Assembly (NCBI RefSeq): GCF_013307205.1 | Contig: NZ_CP028940.1 | Span: forward strand, 1,285,702-1,349,701 | Length of the DNA stretch: 64,000 bases | Source of the DNA: Polynucleobacter arcticus | GTDB taxonomy: Bacteria; Pseudomonadota; Gammaproteobacteria; Burkholderiales; Burkholderiaceae | Direction: 5' to 3' | Part shown: positions 52,007-61,642 of the stretch, in pieces | Layout of the letters: each line of letters opens with the position of its first letter | Position numbering within the stretch: the stretch's first letter is position 1 | Made by a program: the position numbers and the translations under genes | The notes under the pieces: generated by a model | Seen by the model: the letters and a program-made list of their open reading frames with translations, nothing else | Database searches by the model: none | What the model was told of the DNA's origin: nothing

Positions 52007-53398
52007 GTGCTGCACTTTAAGTTATCGCGTTTGCGCGAGGATGTTCCCTCCCTTTTAAAGCTGGCCGGACCGATACTCATTGGTCAGCTGGCAGTGATTG
52101 CCTTCGGCGTTTTAGATACTGCTATGACAGCCCGCTACTCTGCTGATGACTTGGCAGCCCTAGCAATGGCTTCAGCTATTTTCATAAGCATCTATGTTGG
52201 CCTTACTGGGGTTATCTCTGCGCTGGCACCAATTGCCGGACAGCTCTTTGGCGCTAAACGGTTTAGTGAAATTGGTGAGGAGGTCCGGCAAGCGATGTGG
52301 CTAGCTGTGGGTCTCACGTTATTAGGATGTGTAATCCTACTCAATGCCGATCTTTTATTAGAAATTTCACAAGTCACGCTCGATATTGAGGGTAAGGCCC
52401 GTCTTTATCTCAGCATTCTGGCGATTGGATTGCCAGCAAGTATGGCGATGCGCGTCTTGATCGCCTTACACAATGCCGTCTCAAGACCCACGGTGATTAC
52501 AGTCGTCCAACTCGTTGGTCTCGGTTTAAAACTGCCACTCAATCTCTTATTTATTTATGGTGGCTTTGGGATCGAAGGTATGGGCGGGCCTGGTTGCGCC
52601 GTTGCAACTGTCCTCGTCAGCTGGTTCTGGCTCATCTCTACTCTAGGCTTCGTACTATTTGACCGCTTTTACAAACCCTTCAAGATATTCGCACGTTTTA
52701 GTTGGCCTGACTGGCATCGTATTTGGACGCTACTCAAATTGGGTGCACCGATAGGTTTTAGCTACTTGATTGAAGTAACCTCATTTACCTTTATGTCGCT
52801 GTTCATCGCCCGTCTCGGTACCACTGCTTTAGCGGGACATCAAATTATTGCCAATATGGGAACCGTGATTTATATGGTCCCCTTATCTCTTTCAATTGCA
52901 ACGATGACTTTAGTCTCGCAATCGATTGGCGCGAACAAACAAGAGCGTGCCGAAGAAATTGGTTGGTCAGCAGTATTCTTCACCACTACTTTGTGCGTAT
53001 GTATTGGTATAGCGGTATGGATATTTAGAGTGGCCCTATTGGATCTTTATGATCCACCCGAAGAGGTGAAGGCGTTTTCGATTCCACTGTTTTTGTTTAT
53101 CGCCTTTTACCAATTTTTTGATGCCCTACAAATTACCGCGGCATTTATTCTGCGCGCCTATCGTATTGCCTTTTGGCCGATGCTCATATACGCAGGTTCA
53201 CTATGGGGTGTTGGGCTTGGTGGCGGCTACTTGATGGGCTTTAATGTATTTGGCAATACCCCAGAATTTTTACAAGGTGCCAGCGGTTTTTGGGCTGGCA
53301 ACAGTTTGAGTTTAGGCCTAGCTGCACTCTTACTGCTTTACCTCTTCAGAAGAACGGCAGCGCGCTTTGAGAAAACGCATCCGCCGGTCGAGGTTTAG
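52007..53398 (+). CDS. MATE-family exporter
   Basis: 463 residues, twelve membrane helices. MATE features are KLAGPILIGQLAVIAFGVLD and the repeat half LLKLGAPIGFSYLIEVTSFT, with GHQIIANMGTVIYMVPLSLS. GTG start at 52007, directly after the preceding gene. It exports cationic or toxic compounds using Na+ or H+. The drug or metabolite range is unknown. Confidence 0.92.
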   Translation: MLHFKLSRLREDVPSLLKLAGPILIGQLAVIAFGVLDTAMTARYSADDLAALAMASAIFISIYVGLTGVISALAPIAGQLFGAKRFSEIGEEVRQAMWLAVGLTLLGCVILLNADLLLEISQVTLDIEGKARLYLSILAIGLPASMAMRVLIALHNAVSRPTVITVVQLVGLGLKLPLNLLFIYGGFGIEGMGGPGCAVATVLVSWFWLISTLGFVLFDRFYKPFKIFARFSWPDWHRIWTLLKLGAPIGFSYLIEVTSFTFMSLFIARLGTTALAGHQIIANMGTVIYMVPLSLSIATMTLVSQSIGANKQERAEEIGWSAVFFTTTLCVCIGIAVWIFRVALLDLYDPPEEVKAFSIPLFLFIAFYQFFDALQITAAFILRAYRIAFWPMLIYAGSLWGVGLGGGYLMGFNVFGNTPEFLQGASGFWAGNSLSLGLAALLLLYLFRRTAARFEKTHPPVEV

Positions 53399-53407
53399 TA
53401 ATCCGAC

Positions 53408-53893
53408 TTACTGAATAGGTCTGAAGCCGCTATTCGTATTGGGAGGAGCGTAATTAGATTTCCCTCCCTGCGCTGGATAGCTAGGAACTTGATTGCCTTT
53501 GGAATACATGCACTGTTGATAAGCAATGTTGTATTGCACCTGTCCTTGATTTTGTTTCCCAGAAGAATTCATGGCGCCTAAAGCAGCGCCACCAAGTAAA
53601 CCAATGCCGGCACCGGTTCCAATGTTTTGACTACTTCCACCTTGAATGACTGCGCCGGCCGCTGCACCCAAAGCAGCGCCAATGGCTGCACTAGTCGCAC
53701 CTTCTTTTAATGCGGCGTTACTTGTATCTTTGATTGCATTCGCAGCAAACTCACGACATTGCTGGTCTTCTTGCTGAAATACTTCAAAAGGCTTTCCCTC
53801 GCGCGGCATGATAGCAATCGTTGGGCCAGTTGGTGCGGACACGCAAGCAGCTAAGGAGCTAATTGCGATCAGAGTCAGTACAGTGCGTTTCAT
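53408..53893 (-). CDS. Glycine-zipper lipoprotein
   Basis: 161 residues. The lipobox is LAAC in ISSLAACVSAPTGP. A glycine zipper follows (SAAIGAALGAAAGAVIQGGS, GIGLLGGAALGAMNSSGKQN), as in outer-membrane Gly-zipper/2TM lipoproteins. The tail has QYNIAYQQCMYSKGNQVPSY, conserved in this family. Convergent with the MATE gene (9-base gap). Confidence 0.8.
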   Translation of the reverse strand: MKRTVLTLIAISSLAACVSAPTGPTIAIMPREGKPFEVFQQEDQQCREFAANAIKDTSNAALKEGATSAAIGAALGAAAGAVIQGGSSQNIGTGAGIGLLGGAALGAMNSSGKQNQGQVQYNIAYQQCMYSKGNQVPSYPAQGGKSNYAPPNTNSGFRPIQ

Positions 53894-53928
53894 ATTCAGT
53901 CCTTGAATCTTTTCTTCTGTTAATTGAA

Positions 53929-54435
53929 TCAGTTTTGAGTGCGTTTAGGTGCAGCGTTGCTTGATGCACTAGACGGCGGTACTGCTGGCTGTGTTTGCCA
54001 GCCCGAAGCGCAGCTTTGTACATACGGAAAATATTGCCCACTAGCTTCACAGTAATACCAAACCGGTGGTTGTGGTTGCGCTGCCAATACCATCGGTTGT
54101 GACGGGGTTGCAGGAGCTGCGAACACCACTGGTGGCGAATAGTAGCCTGCCGCATAAGGGTAGCCGTAGCCTGGGCCGTAATAAGCACCACGCCAAGCAG
54201 GACCCCACCCACCGCCCCACCCTGGGCCATACGCTGGACCATACGCTGGACCATAGGCTGCCGGTCGCCAACCACCTCCATAGCTTCCACCGTAACCACC
54301 GCCAACTGAGACCGCCCAGCCAACATTGCCAGCCTGGGCTGTGAGAGGAGCGAGCGCGATTAAACCGGCTGCGCTGAAAAGTGTCAGGACTGCTTTGTAT
54401 GCAAGTAATTGAAGTTGCTTTTGGCTTGTTTTCAT
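53929..54435 (-). CDS. Exported Gly/Tyr-rich protein with WYYCEASGQYFPYVQSC motif
   Basis: 168 residues. The signal peptide ends at LTAQA. A GYG/AYGP-rich low-complexity part is followed by the conserved end VWYYCEASGQYFPYVQSCAS, typical for a widespread betaproteobacterial exported family of unknown function. It is 35 bases upstream of the lipoprotein gene and probably in the same envelope unit. Confidence 0.72.
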   Translation of the reverse strand: MKTSQKQLQLLAYKAVLTLFSAAGLIALAPLTAQAGNVGWAVSVGGGYGGSYGGGWRPAAYGPAYGPAYGPGWGGGWGPAWRGAYYGPGYGYPYAAGYYSPPVVFAAPATPSQPMVLAAQPQPPVWYYCEASGQYFPYVQSCASGWQTQPAVPPSSASSNAAPKRTQN

Positions 54436-54557
54436 AGTGGACCCTATTAGTTGGTCGCCTCCTACTACCTATAACGCTTCATCCAAATCCAGGCTGACAG
54501 GAATTGGGGTTTTTATTGACTTATTTATTCAATCAATGATCACATCACCGTAAAAGG

Positions 54558-55559
54558 CTATTGCTCTAATTTTGCGCCTGATCTGTAAATGACTCTACCC
54601 CATTTATTGGTTTCAGATTGAATCAATTTGGAGAGGTCTTGGGGGCTGCCTGGTGCAGGATCAAGCCCGCTTGCTAGAAGCTTGTTTTTAACATCAGCTT
54701 GATTCAGGGCTTGACGAGTCAGGGTATTTAAGCGCTTTTGCAAGCCAGGTGGTAAGTTAGCGGGCGCCATGAGCGAGAACCACGAGGTTGCCTCAAATCC
54801 AGGCAAGCCTTGCTCAGCCATGGTTGGTATCTCCGGAGCGGCTGGGGAGCGTTTTAAGGTGGTTACCGCCAAAGCCTGCACCTCTCCTGACTTAATGAGG
54901 GGCAAAGATGAGGAAAGATTGTCAAAGAGCATCGAAATACGCCCACTAATTAGATCAGGCAATGATTGCGCCCGACCCTTATACGGAATATGACGAATTT
55001 GGACGCCCGCCATTTCCTTAAACAATTCACCTGACATATGCAAAGACGTTCCTACTCCGGATGATCCAAACGTCAGTTCATTGGGTTTCGCTTTGGCCAG
55101 CTCGATCAGCTCATGCAGGTTGTTCACACCCAACTTCTTGTTCACCACCAACACATTAGGGGTGCTGGCTAAAAAACTAATAGGCGTGAAATCGTGGATC
55201 GGATGAAAGGCTAATTTGTCATACAGAGCGCCATTAATCGCATGAATACCTACCGTACCGATTAATAAGGTGTAGCCATCCGGCTCACTCTTAGCTACTA
55301 AGTCGGCACCAATATTGCCACCATAACCAGGGCGATTTTCAACCAATACGGGTACACCTAAACTTTGCTGCCAACTTTCAGCGAGTACGCGCGCCAGAAC
55401 ATCGGGGGCGCCACCAGGGGTGAAGGTCACCACAATCCGAATTGCTTGTTTAGGCCAGGCGCCATTGGATTTATTAGTTTGAGCTTGAGCGGGGCTGTTG
55501 AAGATGATGCAGATCAGCAGTAATGCTAAGTTCTTTATGAGTCCTGACACTACCGTCAT
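54558..55559 (-). CDS. Bug-family periplasmic binding protein
   Basis: 333 residues. Signal peptide ends near SPAQAQ. Family signatures: PKQAIRIVVTFTPGGAPDVL, VLVENRPGYGGNIGADLVAK and EPDGYTLLIGTVGIHAING. Bug proteins feed tripartite tricarboxylate transporters or act as sensors; the ligand is unknown and no TctA/B partner is adjacent. Confidence 0.9.
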   Translation of the reverse strand: MTVVSGLIKNLALLLICIIFNSPAQAQTNKSNGAWPKQAIRIVVTFTPGGAPDVLARVLAESWQQSLGVPVLVENRPGYGGNIGADLVAKSEPDGYTLLIGTVGIHAINGALYDKLAFHPIHDFTPISFLASTPNVLVVNKKLGVNNLHELIELAKAKPNELTFGSSGVGTSLHMSGELFKEMAGVQIRHIPYKGRAQSLPDLISGRISMLFDNLSSSLPLIKSGEVQALAVTTLKRSPAAPEIPTMAEQGLPGFEATSWFSLMAPANLPPGLQKRLNTLTRQALNQADVKNKLLASGLDPAPGSPQDLSKLIQSETNKWGRVIYRSGAKLEQ

Positions 55560-55577
55560 GCAATCACTGAGGCTGGA

Positions 55578-56141
55578 TTAAAAACCAAAACGGTTGCACA
55601 ACCAAATCCATCCATCGTATTGAACAGGATCATCTGCACAAGGACCAATGCCACACTCCAGCAGGGTGGACACCAGGTTAGCAAAAACGATAGTAATAAA
55701 TGAGATCACCAAGATATTGGCAATCAATGAACGAGAGCGGACATCACGATTCGGCAACATCAGCAAAATAGCGAGGCCAGCAATCAAACCAACATAACCA
55801 ACAAACGCCCAAGTATAAAAATGCAGTTCTAGAAAAGTTGCGCCAAATCCTTTATCGCCAGGCAAAATATGTAAGAGCACTTGACGCAAAGAAACCATCA
55901 TCCCGACTAGGCCGCCAATAATGCCCCACCCATAATGTGCTGAGTGCGCACCACAGCGAATGTTGAGCACCAGCGCAAAACCAATAATGACAAAACCCAT
56001 ACGCTGCATCAGACATAGTGGACATGGAAGTTCACCAAAGTAGATCTGATCTACAAAAGCGTATGACAGCATGCCAATGATGGCAACCAAAGCCAACTGG
56101 TTACCAAGGCCCGCTAGAGAAGGAGAGGCAAACTTACTCAC
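55578..56141 (-). CDS. dsbB: Disulfide bond formation protein DsbB
   Basis: 187 residues, four membrane helices. Periplasmic cysteine pairs are YFGELPCPLCLMQRMGF (CPLC, first loop) and LLECGIGPCADDP (second loop). It reoxidises DsbA with quinone. The DUF5993 peptide gene is directly upstream, in the same direction. Confidence 0.92.
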   Translation of the reverse strand: MSKFASPSLAGLGNQLALVAIIGMLSYAFVDQIYFGELPCPLCLMQRMGFVIIGFALVLNIRCGAHSAHYGWGIIGGLVGMMVSLRQVLLHILPGDKGFGATFLELHFYTWAFVGYVGLIAGLAILLMLPNRDVRSRSLIANILVISFITIVFANLVSTLLECGIGPCADDPVQYDGWIWLCNRFGF

Positions 56142-56156
56142 AGTGATCGCATTTCC

Positions 56157-56315
56157 TCACAGACTAATATTGAGATGACTTGTGGCATGCACTCGGAACC
56201 AGAACATCAGAATGCCGACAGTAATGGCCAGCATGATTAAAGCGGCCAGACGTTTCTCAAACCATACCAGGACTAGGCCGATAAAGGCTGTCAGAAAAGG
56301 TAGGAACATGTACAT
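56157..56315 (-). CDS. DUF5993-like small membrane protein
   Basis: 52 residues, shorter than usual gene-calling limits: MYMFLPFLTAFIGLVLVWFE, then AALIMLAITVGILMFWFRVH, two hydrophobic segments. DUF5993 peptides occur immediately upstream of DsbB genes, as here (15-base gap). Function is unknown; a DsbB-associated role is inferred from the linkage. Start site weakly supported. Confidence 0.7.
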   Translation of the reverse strand: MYMFLPFLTAFIGLVLVWFEKRLAALIMLAITVGILMFWFRVHATSHLNISL

Positions 56316-56412
56316 AGAAGAATTCTATCTCAGGTCGATCTTGATCTGAAAAACAAGCCTTTAGAAGGGTCTTTTGCTCAGGAGGGGGTCATAAACCCTA
56401 TCCTGAACTTGA

Positions 56413-57105
56413 TCAAACAATCTTAGTTTTGAGTGGTGTTAGACCTTCCACCATTCCCTCAAGCACATCACCCTTTTTAACGGGACCAACACCTGCGGGG
56501 GTGCCCGACATAATCAAATCACCTGGTTCCAGCGTGAATAAAGTAGAGAGATAGGCGATGGTATCGGGAACATTCCAAATCAATTGATTGAGGTCACCTT
56601 CTTGGCGTACTTCACCGTTTACCAACAATGTCACTTTACCTTTGCTAGGGTGGCCAAGTTGCGCAGCAGGCGTGATGGCAGCACAAGGAGCAGATTGGTC
56701 AAATGCTTTGCCAGTATCCCAAGGGCGCCCCATCTTCTTCGCCTCGCCTTGAAGATCACGACGAGTCATATCTAAACCGACACCGTAACCATAGACGTGC
56801 TCTAACGCTTTATCAGCAGGAATATTTGCACCGCCTTTACCGATGGCTACAACCATCTCAATCTCGTGATGCACATCCTGAGAAAGATTCGGGTATGCCA
56901 TATCTTTGCCATCTGTGACGATCGAGTTCGCTGGTTTCATAAAAAAGAATGGTGGCTCGCGATCAGGATCATGGCCCATCTCACGTGCATGATCAGCATA
57001 GTTACGGCCAACACAATAAATCCGGTTCACAGCAAAACGACGGGTATCACCCACCACGGGAAGTGAAGCAACAATTGGTGGATCGATAACGTAAGTAGTG
57101 CTCAT
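56413..57105 (-). CDS. Fumarylacetoacetate hydrolase-family protein
   Basis: 230 residues. FAH fold: [36 protein letters not shown] (metal-binding E-x-E), and [18 protein letters not shown]. Enzymes act as hydrolases or decarboxylases on acylpyruvate/keto acids, Mg2+-dependent. AAGG precedes the ATG. The substrate is not specified. Confidence 0.92.
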   Translation of the reverse strand: MSTTYVIDPPIVASLPVVGDTRRFAVNRIYCVGRNYADHAREMGHDPDREPPFFFMKPANSIVTDGKDMAYPNLSQDVHHEIEMVVAIGKGGANIPADKALEHVYGYGVGLDMTRRDLQGEAKKMGRPWDTGKAFDQSAPCAAITPAAQLGHPSKGKVTLLVNGEVRQEGDLNQLIWNVPDTIAYLSTLFTLEPGDLIMSGTPAGVGPVKKGDVLEGMVEGLTPLKTKIV

Positions 57106-57178
57106 GAATAACCTTTCTAAATGGAATCTAGGGTTTTATATAAATGCTGAATAAATTATGACATCCCCGAAAAGAATG

Positions 57179-57454
57179 TCATTTTGTTGGGCCAGCGCGA
57201 AGTTTGAGCACCAGAATGCTCAGCGCTAAGGCAAAGGTCAAGGCATTGGCCAAAATGAGGGGCCACTTTTCAATAATGAGGCCGTAGATCAGCCACAAAC
57301 CAACTCCTGCAGTAAAAAGGCTATACATCCCTACTGAGATGCCAGAAAGATCTCGAGTGCGCCACGATTGAATAGCCTGAGGTAGAAAGGCAATCGTTGT
57401 CAGAAATGCGGCGCAATAACCAATGATTTCGATTTGGTGTGGCTGCAGATCCAT
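57179..57454 (-). CDS. SemiSWEET-type sugar transporter
   Basis: About 91 residues with three helices: EIIGYCAAFLTTIAFLPQAI containing the family PQ motif, and SVGMYSLFTAGVGLWLIYGL. Bacterial SemiSWEETs dimerise to move sugars. The ATG at 57454 is preferred over a TTG at 57478. No neighbouring sugar genes are present. Confidence 0.85.
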   Translation of the reverse strand: MDLQPHQIEIIGYCAAFLTTIAFLPQAIQSWRTRDLSGISVGMYSLFTAGVGLWLIYGLIIEKWPLILANALTFALALSILVLKLRAGPTK

Positions 57455-57508
57455 TGAAATGGTGAGGTGGTTAAGCAAGTAGATTAAGTGAGGGGATTAA
57501 TCTTGAGT

Positions 57509-57901
57509 TTACTTTTTCCTGTTTAAGTCAGCCTTACGCGCTTCAATTTCTTTATTGATGGCGGTAAGTGTTTTTGCATCGGGCGACTTCCAGTTGCCGC
57601 CAGACTTATTGACCATATAAGCTACCGCATCCGAGAAACCCTCAACGCTGAGATTGGGATTACCACCCTTAGCAGGCATGCTGCGTACGCCAACATAGCC
57701 ATGCGCTGTCAACACAACCTGCCCTTCAGCAATCAAGGGTGCCCACTTTGCTTTATCTCCAACCTTAGGCGCATTCAAAACGCCCGAGCTATGACAAGCT
57801 GCGCAGACTTGTTTGTAGGTATTCTCACCAGGCTCAGCGAATGCGTTTAGGCTGAGAACGCAGGCAAGAGCCAGAATCCATAGGCGGAGTGATAAGTTCA
57901 T
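57509..57901 (-). CDS. Cytochrome c5-type periplasmic cytochrome
   Basis: 130 residues with signal peptide (SLNAFA). One heme: YKQVCAACHSSGVLNAPKVG (CAACH) with the axial Met in YVGVRSMPAKGGNPNLSVEG. It resembles cytochrome c5 of respiratory chains. The ATG at 57901 fits the signal peptide better than an earlier start at 57913. Confidence 0.9.
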   Translation of the reverse strand: MNLSLRLWILALACVLSLNAFAEPGENTYKQVCAACHSSGVLNAPKVGDKAKWAPLIAEGQVVLTAHGYVGVRSMPAKGGNPNLSVEGFSDAVAYMVNKSGGNWKSPDAKTLTAINKEIEARKADLNRKK

Positions 57902-58050
57902 GTGGAGCACCAATTAGTAGTTCATCGTGATTAACGACAATGTATCTCAATTTGCACTTAGCCGCCCAAAAATCGCCCTAAACGTAGCTGTAATAAGCTG
58001 CCATCCGTTGGTTTGTAAAGACTCTAGACCCCAAAAAAGATTACTTAACC

Positions 58051-58818
58051 CTATCGAGGGATAGAGTAACCGTTTTTCACCAAGATCTGCTTTGCAGCAG
58101 CTCCCTGAAGATAGTCATACAGTGCGACTGCGGTAAGTGGCGGATTTCGCTTGAGAACCATGCGTTGCAAAATAGGCTCATATAAATCATCCGGCAAAGC
58201 AAGATATTGAATCGTTGAGCTCAACTCAGGAGATTTTGCTAGAGATAAAGCAGTAATACCAACCTTGATGGCTCCAGTACTTACATAAACAGTCGCAATG
58301 GAAATATTTTCTGCGAATATCAAGCGCCCCTGCACCTCATCCCATAACTTCATCGCCTGAAGATACTGAACGGCGGCTCTACCATAAGGCGCCAAATCAG
58401 GATTGGCTATCGAGATCTTCTGAGCGTTTCTCAGCAAGGTTTTAATACTTTCCGGGTCTGCACTTAACTTGAGACCAGCGGCAGAATTTGTAATAAGCGC
58501 CAAATGCCCGGTCGCATAAACCACTCCGCGATCACGAGTCAGGCCAGCCTCTACCAATCGCAGGGGATAAGACTCGTCTGCAGAGATAAACAAATCATAG
58601 GGTGCGCCCTGCTTCATCTGGCTGGCGAGATTACCCGATGATCCATACACAATTCGAATATTGCTACCTTGGGGATAAACCTGCTTGAAGCCCTTGATGA
58701 TCTCCTCAAATGCTGGCTTGAGATTGCTAGCTATGGCGATAGTGACTGGCTGCGCATAAGCAAAAGAGCTCAGTAGACTCCATAGCAGCAATCCCAACAG
58801 GCCGATACTTTTTCTCAT
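58051..58818 (-). CDS. modA: ModA-like molybdate-binding protein
   Basis: 255 residues with a signal peptide (MRKSIGLLGLLLWSLLSSFA). ModA features: AIASNLKPAFEEIIKGFKQV, GSSGNLASQMKQGAPYDLFI and NPDLAPYGRAAVQYLQAMKL. It binds molybdate or tungstate. The ATG at 58818 fits the signal peptide; a TTG at 58845 overlaps the preceding regulator gene. No modB or modC follows. Confidence 0.85.
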   Translation of the reverse strand: MRKSIGLLGLLLWSLLSSFAYAQPVTIAIASNLKPAFEEIIKGFKQVYPQGSNIRIVYGSSGNLASQMKQGAPYDLFISADESYPLRLVEAGLTRDRGVVYATGHLALITNSAAGLKLSADPESIKTLLRNAQKISIANPDLAPYGRAAVQYLQAMKLWDEVQGRLIFAENISIATVYVSTGAIKVGITALSLAKSPELSSTIQYLALPDDLYEPILQRMVLKRNPPLTAVALYDYLQGAAAKQILVKNGYSIPR

Positions 58819-58828
58819 GTGGAATAGT

Positions 58829-59854
58829 TTATAGCCAACCTGCAATCTGTCTCTTCAAGCCAATTGACTTGTATCCCGGAGTCTCACCGGAAAGCGCCCG
58901 AATTTTTCGCATCAGTCTAGCAAGGTCTTTATTAGTACTCAGCTCCTCACCCATAGCCAAGAAAAAGATTTCGTCTTTTAATAGAATAAAGTCGAGGCCA
59001 TTCTCGATGGCGACACTCTTCACGCCCATGCCTACATCTGCCTTTTTCGCCAAAATAGACATCGCGATCGCGGAGTGGGTGAACTCTTCGTTCTCGTAGC
59101 CTTTAATAGCGCGTGGGTCGATTCCCTCTTTATTCAAAACCTTATCTAGTAGTAGACGAGTGCCCGACCCTTTTTGTCGATTAATAAAGCGGATCTTCGT
59201 TCGCAAGAGATCTTTTGGGGAGGTAATGTTGTGAGGATTGCCTTTTGCCACCATCAAGCCCTGAACACGCTTCATTACTGGAAATATTTTCATCCCCTCT
59301 TTTTTTAGCCGCTGCGAAATAATCTGAGAGCTTGGTGCATCAGAGATATGAAAGCCTGCAATATCAACCTCATAATTGAGTAGACGCTCTAAAGCCTCGC
59401 CTGATCCTGCCGTGCTTAACTCAAAGCCGCCGACATCCATTACCGCCTTCTGAATAATCGGGTCACTACTACTAGCGAGTCGCCACTGTTTTTTTGCCTT
59501 GACCCTAAACTCAGCAAAGCCTTCTTCTAAGTGCGATAGGCTGGTTTGACCTAAACGCATTGTCTTTTGATCAAAATCATCGGTAAATTGAATCAAGTAT
59601 TTGGCATATTCAGATAGTTGGGACCCATGGCCCCTCACTCTGTCCATGAGCTTGAATCCTAGAGCTTGCTCAACTTCATTGAGTTTTTGCCAAACATTGC
59701 GATAGGAAAGCCCCATCTTTTTACAGGCAGACATCAAGGTTTTGCCGTGCTCAATGTCTTTTAGCAAGCTACAGAGCCATACCAAGTCGACAACAGCCGG
59801 ATCTTTTGCGTTTTTATTACCAAAAACAAGGGTCGGCCGAATCTGAATTCTCAT
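58829..59854 (-). CDS. ModE-like HTH regulator fused to a PBP-like domain
   Basis: 341 residues. The N-terminus is a ModE/LysR-type winged helix (LLKDIEHGKTLMSACKKMGL, SYRNVWQKLNEVEQALGFKL). From about residue 115 a periplasmic-binding-like domain follows (LASSSDPIIQKAVMDVGGFE, RLLLDKVLNKEGIDPRAIKG), as in COG1910 proteins, which sense molybdate or related ligands. It is divergent from tupA, with a palindrome between, and overlaps modA in reading direction. It likely controls both units. Confidence 0.82.
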   Translation of the reverse strand: MRIQIRPTLVFGNKNAKDPAVVDLVWLCSLLKDIEHGKTLMSACKKMGLSYRNVWQKLNEVEQALGFKLMDRVRGHGSQLSEYAKYLIQFTDDFDQKTMRLGQTSLSHLEEGFAEFRVKAKKQWRLASSSDPIIQKAVMDVGGFELSTAGSGEALERLLNYEVDIAGFHISDAPSSQIISQRLKKEGMKIFPVMKRVQGLMVAKGNPHNITSPKDLLRTKIRFINRQKGSGTRLLLDKVLNKEGIDPRAIKGYENEEFTHSAIAMSILAKKADVGMGVKSVAIENGLDFILLKDEIFFLAMGEELSTNKDLARLMRKIRALSGETPGYKSIGLKRQIAGWL

Positions 59855-59872
59855 ATGTAATTTTTTGCATAT
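59853..59872. promoter_or_regulatory. Imperfect palindrome at the regulator/tupA divergent promoter
   Basis: Arms ATATGTAA and TTGCATAT (7 of 8 match) with a 4-base spacer overlap the regulator start codon in a 74-base divergent gap. This fits an operator for the ModE-like protein. A second weaker element ACATAT lies nearer to tupA. Confidence 0.5.
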
Positions 59873-59928
59873 TCATTGTTTGTATTATGTCAAATCTTAA
59901 CCGAACATATACAAGGAAGCGAATTCAA

Positions 59929-60753
59929 ATGAAACCCTCATTTAACCGAATATTGGCTGCCGCCATCACCGCGGTCACTTTATTTACCAGCCCTGCCTTT
60001 GCACAAGAAAAAAGTATTGTGCTGTCCTCCACTACCTCTACAGAACAATCCGGCTTATTTGGCTTCATGTTGCCAATTTTCAAAATGAAAACAGGTATCG
60101 ATGTCAAAGTAGTAGCCGTGGGTACAGGCCAGGCACTCGATATCGGCCGTCGTGGTGATGCTGATGTGGTTTTTGTACATGACAAACCGGCTGAAGAAAA
60201 GTTCGTCAGCGAAGGTTTTGCCACCAAGCGTACTGAAGTGATGTACAACGACTTTGTGTTAATTGGGCCAAAGTCAGATCCAGCAAAAATTGCTGGCGGC
60301 AAAGATATCAAAGTCGCATTTCAAAAGATTGCTGCAGCACAAGCACCCTTCGCATCTCGCGGCGATAAAAGTGGCACTCACGCTGCTGAATTGCGCTATT
60401 GGAAGGATGCTGGTGTTTCTGTAGCGCCCGGTCCTACTTGGTATAAAGAAACTGGATCAGGCATGGGTCCAGCTTTAAACACTGCTTCAGGAATGAATGC
60501 TTACATCTTGGCTGATCGCGCTACCTGGCTCAGCTTTAAGAATCGCGGCGATCTTACTATTCTTGTTCAAGGTGATCCAAAACTCTTTAACCAATACGGT
60601 GTCATGTTGGTGAACCCAGCCAAGTATCCTCATGTGAAAAAAGCTGAAGGCCAAGAATTTATTGATTGGATTACCTCTAAGAACGGTCAAGACGTCATTG
60701 CTAGCTATCAAATCGGTGGCGAGCAACTCTTCTTCCCTAACGCTAAGAAATAA
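59929..60753 (+). CDS. tupA: Tungstate-binding protein TupA
   Basis: 274 residues with signal peptide (ending SPAFAQ). TupA features: SIVLSSTTSTEQSGLFGFML (the TTS ligand motif), VKVVAVGTGQALDIGRRGDA, and FASRGDKSGTHAAELRYWKD. It binds tungstate or molybdate. AAGGA precedes the ATG at 59929. A frame extending to 59806 is overlapped by the divergent regulator and is not used. Confidence 0.9.
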   Translation: MKPSFNRILAAAITAVTLFTSPAFAQEKSIVLSSTTSTEQSGLFGFMLPIFKMKTGIDVKVVAVGTGQALDIGRRGDADVVFVHDKPAEEKFVSEGFATKRTEVMYNDFVLIGPKSDPAKIAGGKDIKVAFQKIAAAQAPFASRGDKSGTHAAELRYWKDAGVSVAPGPTWYKETGSGMGPALNTASGMNAYILADRATWLSFKNRGDLTILVQGDPKLFNQYGVMLVNPAKYPHVKKAEGQEFIDWITSKNGQDVIASYQIGGEQLFFPNAKK

Positions 60754-60758
60754 GGCTC

Positions 60759-61634
60759 ATGAGAAATCCACACCTACTAATCAGCGCACTGCTCACCACT
60801 CTACTCATGGGGCTTGGCATGCAAACATCCATCGCGCAATCCAACCCTCCAAAAGTAGAGGCCACGTATGGACAAGGCGCTAAGAGTTTTAAATTAGCAA
60901 CGGGTAGTCCTGGGGAACTAGGTCTATTACAGGCACTTGGTGAAGCCTTTGATAAAAAAGAAGGTGCGCGCCTGGTGTGGATTAAGGCTGGAAGTGGTGC
61001 ATCCCTCAATCTACTGAAAAGTCAGCAGGTTGACATGATCATGGTGCATGCACCTGACGGCGTTAACAAGGCTATTGCTGAGGGATGGGCAACCGGCAGA
61101 ACGCTTATTGGCTCTAACGAGTTTTATATTGTTGGTCCTAAAGCAGATCCAGCTAATATCAAATCTTCAACCAGTGGCGCAGATGCCTATGCAAAGATTG
61201 CGAAGGTGCAGGCTAATTTCATCTCCAGAGGTGACAAATCCGGCACGCACCAAAAGGAAATGGATATCTGGAAAAAGGCAGGCATTGCACCTGCAGGGAG
61301 TTGGTATATCTTAACCAATGACTTTATGACAGCCTCACTGAAGCGAGCCAATACAGATAAGGCATATTTCATGACCGATAGCAGTACCTGGGTTGCAGAA
61401 AAGGATATCGCTCCTGATTTGCAAATTTTGTACCGTGGTGATCCCTACCTCGTCAATACCTATGACGCCTTAGTGGCTCCTGTAGGCGCCACTGAGAATC
61501 GCGATATTGCTGCGAAGTTTATTCAATTTGTGGCATCTGCTGAAGGTCAGGCCATTATTCGCAATTACGGAAAAGCTCAATATAAAGAGCCGCTCTACAA
61601 CGATGCTGTCTATGCTAAACAATATGTCTACTAG
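60759..61634 (+). CDS. Second TupA-like binding protein
   Basis: 291 residues, paralogous to the gene before it: KLATGSPGELGLLQALGEAF, WIKAGSGASLNLLKSQQVDM, ISRGDKSGTHQKEMDIWKKA. The first-loop TTS motif is replaced by ATGSPG, so the ligand or affinity may differ. Signal peptide MRNPHLLISALLTTLLMGLG. It starts six bases after tupA, in one operon. Confidence 0.85.
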   Translation: MRNPHLLISALLTTLLMGLGMQTSIAQSNPPKVEATYGQGAKSFKLATGSPGELGLLQALGEAFDKKEGARLVWIKAGSGASLNLLKSQQVDMIMVHAPDGVNKAIAEGWATGRTLIGSNEFYIVGPKADPANIKSSTSGADAYAKIAKVQANFISRGDKSGTHQKEMDIWKKAGIAPAGSWYILTNDFMTASLKRANTDKAYFMTDSSTWVAEKDIAPDLQILYRGDPYLVNTYDALVAPVGATENRDIAAKFIQFVASAEGQAIIRNYGKAQYKEPLYNDAVYAKQYVY

Positions 61635-61642
61635 GAAAAATC

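Noticed and set aside
54066..54344. Open frames on both strands in the Gly/Tyr-rich gene
   Set aside because: Biased low-complexity composition keeps other frames open; the minus frame with signal peptide and conserved C-terminus is the real gene.
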